This document shows, piece after piece, positions 1 to 5,619 of a DNA stretch of 6,557 bases. The DNA comes from CAYVBN01 sp964538565 (GTDB lineage Bacteria; Pseudomonadota; Alphaproteobacteria; Rhizobiales; Xanthobacteraceae), in contig CAZIGW010000307.1 in assembly GCA_964538565.1 (NCBI GenBank), positions 1-6,557 on the forward strand. Reading direction: 5' to 3'. Each line of letters starts with the position of its first letter. The stretch's first letter is position 1. The notes under the pieces are model-generated. The model was not told the DNA's origin, did not search any database, and worked only from the letters and a program-made list of their open reading frames with translations. The position numbers and the translations under genes are program-made.

Positions 1-1667
1 ACGATCTGCTCGCCCCATTGCAGCGAGCGGTTGGAGGCGACGCGCGAGCCGCTGGTCTCGAACTGCGTGCAGATCGGCAGCAGGTAAGTGTTGTCCTTGC
101 GGCCGCCGGCGACCGACAGCGACGCCCAGGTGGTCGGTTGCGGATCGGCCACGACCAGCAGATCGAGCTTCTGGAACGCCTTCATCGATTCGGGAATGCG
201 CGTGATCGAATTGCTCGCGTGTCCCTGGACGAACATCGCCCGCACCACGTCCTTCTGGGCGATCTGGTCCTTCGGCAGGAGGACCGCGTCGAACCACCGC
301 GTCAGCGGGATCCCGGGCGTCTCCATGCTCTTCTTGTCGTCGAAGCGCGAGACCAGATAGTCGTAGTCGACCTCCCAGACGCGGCTCCAGTGCTTCCAGG
401 CGCCGTCCGTGAGGCCGTAGTAGAACGGCAGCGTCACCACATCGAGGCCGATGTCGGTTGCGCCCTGAACGTTGTCGTGCCCGCGGAAGATGTTCGCGCC
501 GGTGCCCGGCTTGCCGACATTGCCCGTCGCCAGCAGCAAGATGCAGCTTGCGCGCACGTTGGCGGTGCCGACCGTGTGCTGGGTTTGACCCATGCACCAG
601 ATCAGGGTAGCCGGCTTCTGCTTGGCGAACATTTCGGCGACGCGCTTGAGCTGCTCGCCGGGAACGCCGCTGACGCGTTCAACCTCCTCGGGCGTCCACT
701 TGTCGATCTCCTTGCGCGTCTCCTCGAAACCGTAGACGCGCTGCTTGATGAACTCCTTGTCCTCCCAGCCGTTCTGGAAGATGTGCCACATCATTCCCAT
801 CAGTACCGGGATGTCGGTGCCGGGACGCAGGCGCACGTACTCCGTCGCGTGCGCGGCCGTGCGCGTCATGCGCGGATCGATGACGATGAAATTCGCCCGG
901 TTGAGCTCCTTTCCCTCGAGCAGATGCTGCAACGACACCGGATGCGCCTCGGCCGGATTGCCGCCCATGATGACGATGGTCTTGGCGTTGCGGATGTCGT
1001 TGTAGCTGTTGGTCATCGCGCCGTAGCCCCAGGTGTTGGCCACGCCGGTGACGGTCGTCGAATGGCAGATGCGCGCCTGGTGGTCCTGGTTGTTGGTGCC
1101 CCAGAACGCCGCGAGCTTGCGGAACAGATACGTGCCTTCGTTGGAGAACTTCGCCGAGCCGAGCCAGTAGACCGAATCAGGCCCGGACTTCTGGCGGATC
1201 TCCGCCATCTTGTCGCCGATCTCGTTGATCGCCTGGTCCCATTTGATGCGGGTCCATTCGCCGTTGACAAGCTTCAGAGGGTACTTGAGCCGGCGATCGC
1301 TGTGCACCAGCTCGCGCACCGAGGCGCCCTTGGCGCAATGCGAGCCGCGGTTGAGCGGGCTGTCCCAGCTCGGCTCCTGTCCGATCCACACGCCGTTCGC
1401 GACCTCGGCCGTGACCGTGCATCCGACCGAGCAATGCGTGCAGATGTTCTTGCGGATCGTCACCTGCGCGCCGGCCGGTGGTGGCGGCCCGGCCTCGGCC
1501 TTGCGTACCGAGCCGAGCGGCAGAGTTCCGAGCGCCGCGAGACCGCCGGCGGCGAGCCCCGAACGGCGGAGAAAGGTTCGGCGATCGAGCGTTTCGGCGG
1601 CTTGCGATGCGAGCGCGGTCGCTAGGCTGCCGCGTCGCGCTGCACGTTCCGTTTTCTTGATCAGCAC
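1..1667 (-). CDS. fdhA: Formate dehydrogenase catalytic (alpha) subunit, Tat-exported, cysteine type; C-terminus outside window
   Basis: This enzyme oxidises formate to CO2 at a molybdenum (or tungsten) bis-MGD centre and passes electrons through an iron-sulfur cluster to partner subunits; the Tat signal places it in the periplasm. Reading the minus strand from GTG 1667 gives 555 uninterrupted codons. Residues 29-53 form a twin-arginine signal (DRRTFLRRSG, then a hydrophobic stretch). C76, C79, C83 and C111 form the [4Fe-4S] motif. QARICHSTTVTG puts Cys201-His202 where E. coli FdnG and FdhF have selenocysteine-His. GGNPAEAHP (235-243) and FRGHDNVQGATDIG (394-407) are cofactor-binding segments, with R395 matching the active-site arginine of FdhF. 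The family usually has about 900-1000 residues, so roughly 55-60% is present. GTG is chosen because GAGGGAGG lies 5 nt upstream and no other ATG, GTG or TTG start precedes the Tat motif. It follows the small Tat protein by 11 nt. The symbol is generic; fdnG or fdoG naming is equally possible. Confidence 0.96.
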   Translation of the reverse strand, partial: MLIKKTERAARRGSLATALASQAAETLDRRTFLRRSGLAAGGLAALGTLPLGSVRKAEAGPPPPAGAQVTIRKNICTHCSVGCTVTAEVANGVWIGQEPSWDSPLNRGSHCAKGASVRELVHSDRRLKYPLKLVNGEWTRIKWDQAINEIGDKMAEIRQKSGPDSVYWLGSAKFSNEGTYLFRKLAAFWGTNNQDHQARICHSTTVTGVANTWGYGAMTNSYNDIRNAKTIVIMGGNPAEAHPVSLQHLLEGKELNRANFIVIDPRMTRTAAHATEYVRLRPGTDIPVLMGMMWHIFQNGWEDKEFIKQRVYGFEETRKEIDKWTPEEVERVSGVPGEQLKRVAEMFAKQKPATLIWCMGQTQHTVGTANVRASCILLLATGNVGKPGTGANIFRGHDNVQGATDIGLDVVTLPFYYGLTDGAWKHWSRVWEVDYDYLVSRFDDKKSMETPGIPLTRWFDAVLLPKDQIAQKDVVRAMFVQGHASNSITRIPESMKAFQKLDLLVVADPQPTTWASLSVAGGRKDNTYLLPICTQFETSGSRVASNRSLQWGEQI

Positions 1668-1672
1668 GTTGG

Positions 1673-1680
1673 CCTCCCTC
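1673..1680 (-). promoter_or_regulatory. Ribosome binding site for the FDH catalytic subunit
   Basis: GAGGGAGG on the minus strand ends 5 nt before the GTG at 1667. It overlaps the last two bases of the TGA stop of the upstream small Tat gene (1681-1679). The site supports a GTG start for the dehydrogenase and suggests that its translation follows that of the small Tat gene. Confidence 0.75.
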
Positions 1681-1885
1681 AGCTCGGATAGCGATTGACG
1701 CGGTAGTACGCCTTCACGTGCTCCGTTTCCCGGTAGCGGGACTTGCGCTTCTCGTCGTTCGTCTCGCTGTCGGCCTCGGCGGGGGCCGCGAACGGAGCAA
1801 CAGCCGCGACGGTGACGCCGACGCCCGCGCCCAGGGCGCGCAAAAATTCACGGCGAGCAAGCTTGCCTTTGTGTTCGCTCTTCAT
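1679..1885 (-). CDS. Small Tat-signal protein, 'formate dehydrogenase region TAT target' type
   Basis: This is a 68-residue protein of unknown biochemical role that I recognise as the small Tat-target protein found directly upstream of FDH catalytic subunits. Residues 10-36 look like a twin-arginine signal: ARREFLRALG, then a hydrophobic Gly/Val/Ala segment ending PFAAPA, with a possible cleavage site near residues 36-38. Only about 30 residues would remain after cleavage. They are charged and end in the family-typical ETEHVKAYYRVNRYPS. It starts 40 nt after the chaperone gene, behind a strong AGGAGG, and ends 11 nt before the dehydrogenase. Inference: a periplasmic companion or small assembly partner of the FDH complex. 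The mature part has no cysteine, so it cannot bind a cluster through cysteines. Confidence 0.9.
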   Translation of the reverse strand: MKSEHKGKLARREFLRALGAGVGVTVAAVAPFAAPAEADSETNDEKRKSRYRETEHVKAYYRVNRYPS

Positions 1886-1892
1886 CGCCTGT

Positions 1893-1898
1893 CCTCCT
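1893..1898 (-). promoter_or_regulatory. Strong Shine-Dalgarno for the small Tat protein
   Basis: A consensus AGGAGG on the minus strand lies 7 nt before the ATG at 1885. It is the best ribosome binding site in the window, which suggests that this small protein is made at a higher rate than its neighbours. Confidence 0.8.
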
Positions 1899-1925
1899 CG
1901 TGTCCCGTTCGCGGCCCTCGCTCGT

Positions 1926-2699
1926 TCACGACGGCAGCGCGAAGGCTTCTGTTTCGATGTCCATGAAAATGCGACCGACCGTTCCGACGCGCCGATAGAA
2001 ATCGGCGGCGTCGGCCTGCTCGAGGTCGGCGAAGAAGCGCCGCATCCAGGGCGCGAGATGCTTTTCGAACAGGTCGCGGTCGGTCCCGGCCGGAGCCGGC
2101 AGGCCGCCCCCGATCACGCCCGCCATGATCTCGCACAGGATCGCCACGTGATCCTCCGGCTCGGCCTGCCCCTCGACCCTTTCGATCCCGAGCCGGCGAA
2201 GATCCTCGCGCAGCCGCGCAAGCGGCCGCTCATACAGAAAGCCGGTCTGGTAGTAGGAACCATAGGGCATCAATTCGCCCCGCCCGACTCCGATGAACAG
2301 ATTGAAGAATTCGCGCTCGACGCGGTCGGCGCGCGCCCGGCTCGCGGCGTCGCCCAGCGCCGCGTGGGCGACGCCGAGCGGCGAAGCATCGCCGCGCAGT
2401 TCGCCGAGGCGCGCCAGAAGTTCGGAGCCGGGCGAGCGCGCCAGCAGGGTCGCGAGCAGCGCGTATTCCTGCGCCCTCGCGTTTTCGATCTGATCGATCG
2501 CGCCGTCGAGCCGAGGCTCGTAGAGATCTGGACGCAGGTCCATGCGCGAAATGCCGGTGACCGCCTCGACCGCGAGCACGCGGTCGGCTGGAACACGCGA
2601 CCAGTTGGAAACCGACGGCTGAGAAATTCCCAGTTTCCGCGCCAGAGAACCCACCCCGCCCGCGGCGCGGATCGCTTCGCTCAGCCCGGCATCCCTCAT
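1926..2699 (-). CDS. YdaS/Cro-type helix-turn-helix fused to a TorD-family chaperone
   Basis: This 257-residue protein has two parts. Residues 5-60 resemble a YdaS/Cro DNA-binding domain: AIRAAGGVGSLARKLGISQP, then SVSNWSRVPADRVLAVEAVTG. Residues 75-250 are TorD-like, the family of cytoplasmic chaperones that hold molybdoenzyme catalytic subunits and their Tat signals until cofactor is inserted. Typical TorD elements are EREFFNLFIG (128-137), MPYGSYYQTGFLYE (144-157), EPEDHVAILCEIM (180-192) and FEKHLAPWMRRFF (211-223). A canonical TorD protein is about 200 residues and lacks the N-terminal domain. The FDH catalytic subunit two genes downstream is the likely client. ATG 2699 is the only ATG/GTG/TTG candidate between the in-frame TAG upstream and the HTH; its Shine-Dalgarno is poor, so translation may be weak. 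Inference: the HTH may regulate this operon, possibly according to client occupancy. Confidence 0.9.
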   Translation of the reverse strand: MRDAGLSEAIRAAGGVGSLARKLGISQPSVSNWSRVPADRVLAVEAVTGISRMDLRPDLYEPRLDGAIDQIENARAQEYALLATLLARSPGSELLARLGELRGDASPLGVAHAALGDAASRARADRVEREFFNLFIGVGRGELMPYGSYYQTGFLYERPLARLREDLRRLGIERVEGQAEPEDHVAILCEIMAGVIGGGLPAPAGTDRDLFEKHLAPWMRRFFADLEQADAADFYRRVGTVGRIFMDIETEAFALPS

Positions 2700-2741
2700 G
2701 ACGATCGGTCCGTCGGAGGTCTGAATGACTCTCGTGGAGAA

Positions 2742-2771
2742 ACGCTACGCTTTGGGAGCGATGCGGGTCAA
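2742..2771 (-). promoter_or_regulatory. Possible promoter for the chaperone-Tat protein-FDH operon
   Basis: On the minus strand TTGACC (2771-2766, 5 of 6 matches to a sigma70 -35 box) is followed after 18 nt by TAGCGT (2747-2742, only 3 of 6 matches to a -10 box). The start would fall near 2735, giving a leader of about 35 nt. The weak -10 and the dyad just upstream of the -35 fit an activator-dependent promoter. The position is plausible, but read-through from the upstream operon is also possible because no terminator is visible in the gap. Confidence 0.35.
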
Positions 2772-2785
2772 TAGCCAAAGGCTAT
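2771..2785. promoter_or_regulatory. Perfect dyad ATAGCC-AAA-GGCTAT, candidate operator
   Basis: A perfect inverted repeat with two 6-bp arms and a 3-bp spacer lies in the 119-bp gap upstream of the chaperone gene. It also fits the T-N11-A pattern of LysR-type regulators (ATA-N9-TAT). Its centre, 2778, is about 43 bp upstream of the predicted minus-strand start and touches the proposed -35 box, a common activator position. No LysR-type gene is in the window; the HTH-chaperone fusion next to it is the other candidate binder. Confidence 0.5.
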
Positions 2786-2795
2786 GAGTGCACTC
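2786..2795. repeat. 10-bp perfect palindrome GAGTGCACTC abutting the dyad
   Basis: The palindrome starts on the base after the ATAGCC-AAA-GGCTAT dyad ends, so two unrelated perfect dyads lie end to end in the same intergenic gap. It could be a second operator or an accessory site. It is too short, and lacks a following T-run, to call a terminator for the upstream DUF3306 gene. Confidence 0.35.
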
Positions 2796-2818
2796 GACTT
2801 ACGTCTATCTCGCGCACA

Positions 2819-3556
2819 TTACTGCGGCAGCGCACCGCCATGACGCCGCATCCGTCGCGCGCTCGCGTTTTCGTGAGCGAATTCTTCCGTCGACGCCTCC
2901 CGCACTGCACACACATCTTCGCCGTGCTGCGGCAAGTCCATGCCAGTACTGGCGGTATCTTCTTGGCGCACGGAGTTGCCCGCGAGTTGCGCAAGCTCGC
3001 GCCCAGTGCCGCTCGCGTCGGCAGCGACAATCGGCGTGTCCGTTTCCGGTGTCGCCGCGTCGGCGCGTTCCGCCAACGACGACTCCGCGGAAGTCTCGGA
3101 CGCGTCTTGCAAGATCGCGCGCGCAAGCCTTGCGGCATCGGATCCGGTCAGCGCACCGAACCCCGGCACGCCGTCGGGCGCCGTGAAGTCCCACTGGTTT
3201 TCGGCGATGCCGACGAAATCGCGAATCTGCGGATCGGTGATCCATGCGCGACGAAGAGCCGCACGGCGCAATTCGAGCGGGACGCCCGGGGCGAGAAAGC
3301 TGCGCAGGTCGGTGGACGCGGTGATCGACTCGAGCGACGGCAAGGACACGGGCTCGGGCGCCGGCGCATCGAGGGGCATCTCCTGCGGCGACTGCTGCTG
3401 CGTCTCGCGCTGAGGAGAGCGGGAGACATGCTCGCCGGCCGCGTCCGCGCGCTCGCCTTCGCGCACGCTTTCCGGACTGGGTGCGGAATCGCCGGATTCC
3501 GCCGCCGCGCGTTTGCGGCGCGACCAACGGGAGAGGAACGTTTCGGCATCCGCCAT
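2819..3556 (-). CDS. DUF3306 family protein
   Basis: A 245-residue predicted cytoplasmic protein of unknown function, recognised as DUF3306, a family that accompanies DUF3305 in FDH clusters. The start MADAETFLSRWSRRKRA is family-typical. Residues 17-70 are Ser/Pro/Glu/Gln-rich and probably disordered. The conserved core is about 80-148: SFLAPGVPLELRRAALRRAW, then TDPQIRDFVGIAENQWDF and a PGFGALTGSDAARLARAIL segment. A second acidic, Ala/Thr-rich linker (150-220) leads to a basic tail, ARRMRRHGGALPQ. No signal peptide, membrane segment or metal-binding motif is visible. The frame stays open 119 codons upstream, but ATG 3556 is chosen because the family begins there, AAGGG lies upstream, and it shares one base with the previous stop (TAATG), which implies translational coupling. 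It is the last gene of the five-gene operon. Confidence 0.88.
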   Translation of the reverse strand: MADAETFLSRWSRRKRAAAESGDSAPSPESVREGERADAAGEHVSRSPQRETQQQSPQEMPLDAPAPEPVSLPSLESITASTDLRSFLAPGVPLELRRAALRRAWITDPQIRDFVGIAENQWDFTAPDGVPGFGALTGSDAARLARAILQDASETSAESSLAERADAATPETDTPIVAADASGTGRELAQLAGNSVRQEDTASTGMDLPQHGEDVCAVREASTEEFAHENASARRMRRHGGALPQ

Positions 3557-4071
3557 TACTTTTCGCCCTTCACCAGCGGACCGCGCCGCGCCAGCGCTTC
3601 GAGGTTCGCGGGCGTCCGTCTGCGTTTCGTGAATGTCTCTTCCACGTAGTGCTCGGCGACGAAAACTTCGAGTCGGGCCCGCACGTCGTCGGGCATCGGA
3701 ACGGATTCGACGAGGTTGGCTCCCGTCTCGGTGTAGGCCTCGCCTTCGCTCGGGTCCGCCGTCACCGCAAGCGGCGCAAAAGGCAGATCGCCCTCGACCG
3801 GCCGCATCACCACCCACAGCGCCGGAACGCCGGACATCAGGTTTTCGCGATATTGCGCGGCGTCGGACGCGAACAGCTCGATGTCGGCAGCACCTGCGTA
3901 GAATGTCAGACAATCTTCGTCGCCGCAGAGGCGCGCGCCGGCCGCCGCCGCCGGGACGCCGGGCAGGATTGCGACCGGCCGCCAGATGAAATCGACCCAG
4001 GCACTTCGCGCCTTGCGCCGCTCGAGCACGACGCCGACCGGAATGCGCGCAAGAGGAACGGCCCCGCTCAT
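3556..4071 (-). CDS. DUF3305 family protein
   Basis: A 171-residue soluble protein of unknown function, recognised as DUF3305. Family-like segments are IPVGVVLERRKARSAWVDF (10-28) continuing into IWRPVAILPG, LTFYAGAADIELFASDAAQY (55-74), SGVPALWVVMRP (80-91), VTADPSEGEAYTETGANLVE (103-122) and FVAEHYVEETFTKRRR (137-152). No signal peptide, transmembrane segment or cysteine cluster is present; the only cysteines are C49 and C54. Its ATG overlaps the stop of the DUF6352 gene by 4 bp (ATGA) and its TAA shares a base with the DUF3306 start, so it sits in the middle of a coupled operon. DUF3305 and DUF3306 normally occur as a pair next to FDH genes, and this copy follows that order. A part in FDH assembly is inferred from neighbourhood alone. 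Confidence 0.9.
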   Translation of the reverse strand: MSGAVPLARIPVGVVLERRKARSAWVDFIWRPVAILPGVPAAAAGARLCGDEDCLTFYAGAADIELFASDAAQYRENLMSGVPALWVVMRPVEGDLPFAPLAVTADPSEGEAYTETGANLVESVPMPDDVRARLEVFVAEHYVEETFTKRRRTPANLEALARRGPLVKGEK

Positions 4072-5075
4072 GAGACCGTCTCGAGGTGCCGCACCGGCAG
4101 GCCGGTGAGGAGATTCTGCGGCTTCAGGCGCAGGACGTGCTCCGGCGTCATGGCGAGGATCAGATAGACCGGGTCATTCCAGACGTCGGTTCCGACGACG
4201 CCGGGATCGGTGAAGCGCAGGCGGAAAAGTCCGGCCAGCCGTGCACGCATGCTCTCGTCGACGGCTTCGCCGTTCCACAGCGTGTCGCCGATCTTCGTTC
4301 CTTCGGCGTCGAGACCGACGTACCAGGTGAGCACGACGTCGCGCACCTCCGTCAGCGGCTCGACGACGACGCTCATGGCCAAGAGGTGCGCGATCCACCG
4401 TTCGATCACGGTTGCCAGGGCGGCGAGACCACGCCGGCCGGCGGTGAGATCGAGCGCCATGTCGAAGGCGTCGCTGCGCGACCAATAGGTCTGCGCATTC
4501 TCGTCCACCATGACGTCGATATCGGCGCTCACCTCGATTCCGAGCATGGACACGAGTGGCGAGACCGGCCCTGGCCGCTGCCCGGCGATCCGCTCCTCGT
4601 CGGCCGCGAGCAGCGAGCCTTCGTGCAAGGTCATCCGCTGTGGCCGGAAGAACAGTTCGGCCGCGCGCAGCACGAACGGATCGTCGCAGCCATCGAGTGC
4701 GTTTCTCAGGATCACGTGCACCAGCTGGCCCAGAAAGAGCGGCGGCGTCGCGCCGGCGCCGTCGCGGCAGAGCGCCAGATACGCGGCTTCGAGCGTCGGA
4801 TGACGCAACAGGTGGTCGCGGAACGCGCGCATGACCTGCCAGTTTTCCCGGGCGTCGGCGTCCGCCATGGCGGCCAGCTCGTCGTCGCTGACCGCCCGGC
4901 GCGGATTCTCCATCAGCGAGCGGTGCAGGGCGCGTTCGGCCGGGCACGCCTCCGGCGGCGGCACAAGCTCCGGGCGCGCGAAGTACGCCTTGAGGAATTC
5001 GTCCGTGAGCGCGAGCCCGCCGCTTTCGTGGCGGTCGAGCAGATGATGCCCGCAGGAGATCCAGAAGTCCCTCAT
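4068..5075 (-). CDS. DUF6352 family protein
   Basis: A 335-residue predicted cytoplasmic protein of unknown function, recognised as DUF6352 from its MRDFWISCGHHLLDR start, LALTDEFLKAYFARPEL (21-37), RRAVSDDELAAMADADAREN (59-78), AAELFFRPQRMTLHEG (138-153), ENAQTYWSRSDAFDMALDL (192-210), WYVGLDAEGTKIGDTLWNGE (251-270) and the C-terminal YLILAMTPEHVLRLKPQNLL (294-313). The conserved Trp, Asp and Glu positions give no recognisable catalytic motif. The open frame runs 131 codons further upstream into the DUF6505 gene, but ATG 5075 is chosen because the family begins there and it lies 7 nt after the DUF6505 stop. No good Shine-Dalgarno precedes it, so translation probably depends on coupling. The stop overlaps the DUF3305 start (ATGA). 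Confidence 0.9.
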   Translation of the reverse strand: MRDFWISCGHHLLDRHESGGLALTDEFLKAYFARPELVPPPEACPAERALHRSLMENPRRAVSDDELAAMADADARENWQVMRAFRDHLLRHPTLEAAYLALCRDGAGATPPLFLGQLVHVILRNALDGCDDPFVLRAAELFFRPQRMTLHEGSLLAADEERIAGQRPGPVSPLVSMLGIEVSADIDVMVDENAQTYWSRSDAFDMALDLTAGRRGLAALATVIERWIAHLLAMSVVVEPLTEVRDVVLTWYVGLDAEGTKIGDTLWNGEAVDESMRARLAGLFRLRFTDPGVVGTDVWNDPVYLILAMTPEHVLRLKPQNLLTGLPVRHLETVS

Positions 5076-5082
5076 CGGCGAC

Positions 5083-5619
5083 TCACGGTTGCCTCTGGGT
5101 GGCGAGGTTCGCGAGAACGACGCGCTCGGACGCCGGGTCCTCCTCGTCCACTTCAAGGAACGCGAAGGCGCGCAGCGGCTTCGGCCCGTTGCGCGGACGC
5201 AGCGTGCGGAACGTCTCGTGGATCTCGCCCGCTTCATGCGTGCGGCGGACGGCGATGAGCGTGTCTGCCGGATGATCGCAAAGGGAAGCCGCAAACGCGA
5301 CTTCCTCCGCGGCCGCCGCCCGCGCGTCGTCGAGACCGGGGGCGCCGAATTGTTCGACGAGGCGCTGCGCCAGGGTTTCGACCAGCAGCACGCGATCCGC
5401 CTCGCTCGCCTCGACGATCTGCACCAGGGTCGACCAGCCGAGCGTATCGACGCCGAGAAATCCCGCACGGAATGCCGCGCGCGCCTTGCCCTCGAGCGAA
5501 GTCGGATCGACGTCCCAGAACATGAATCCGCCAGACACCGCCCATTCGCCCGGTTCGGCCGCGCGCTCGAACACGAACGTGTCGGAAGGATCGAGCCGTA
5601 TGGTCCGCAGCAGTTTCAC
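5083..5619 (-). CDS. DUF6505 family protein
   Basis: A 178-residue soluble protein of unknown function, recognised as DUF6505. Typical segments are the N-terminal KLLRTIRLDPSDTFVFERAA, EPGEWAVSGGFMFWDVDP (22-39), FRAGFLGVDTLGWSTLVQIV (50-69) and EEVAFAASLCDHPADTLIAV (95-114). There is no signal peptide or membrane segment. GTG 5619 is preferred to the ATG at 5652: it gives the family-like start MKLLRTIRLD, has GGGGA about 8 nt upstream, and overlaps the stop of the ligase-like gene by 4 bp (GTGA). The extra 11 residues from 5652 would lie inside the upstream gene and look unrelated. It is the second gene of the operon and ends 7 nt before the DUF6352 start. Function is unknown; association with FDH is by neighbourhood. 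Confidence 0.88.
   Translation of the reverse strand: MKLLRTIRLDPSDTFVFERAAEPGEWAVSGGFMFWDVDPTSLEGKARAAFRAGFLGVDTLGWSTLVQIVEASEADRVLLVETLAQRLVEQFGAPGLDDARAAAAEEVAFAASLCDHPADTLIAVRRTHEAGEIHETFRTLRPRNGPKPLRAFAFLEVDEEDPASERVVLANLATQRQP

Noticed and set aside
18..1625. 535-codon open frame on the plus strand
   Set aside because: It lies antisense to the FDH catalytic subunit, whose family motifs are clear on the minus strand. The translation is Arg/Asp/Val-rich without a recognisable domain, as expected of a mirror frame in GC-rich coding DNA.
2748..2760. CGCT-TTGGG-AGCG inverted repeat in the gap before the chaperone gene
   Set aside because: The arms are only 4 bp and no T-run follows, so it is neither a convincing operator nor a terminator.
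1743..2774. 343-codon open frame on the plus strand
   Set aside because: It runs antisense across the small Tat gene and the whole chaperone gene and shows no recognisable domain.
2700..2818. Possible terminator after the DUF3306 gene
   Set aside because: No GC-rich stem followed by a T-run is visible on the minus strand, so read-through into the chaperone gene cannot be excluded.
3557..3913. 119-codon upstream extension of the DUF3306 frame
   Set aside because: The extension overlaps the DUF3305 gene, is low-complexity and Arg-rich, and precedes a family-typical MADAETFLSRW start.
4086..5258. 390-codon open frame on the plus strand
   Set aside because: It is antisense to DUF6352 and part of DUF6505, whose family signatures are on the minus strand.
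5076..5468. 131-codon upstream extension of the DUF6352 frame
   Set aside because: It overlaps the DUF6505 gene, is Arg/Ser-rich without family resemblance, and the family begins at MRDFW.
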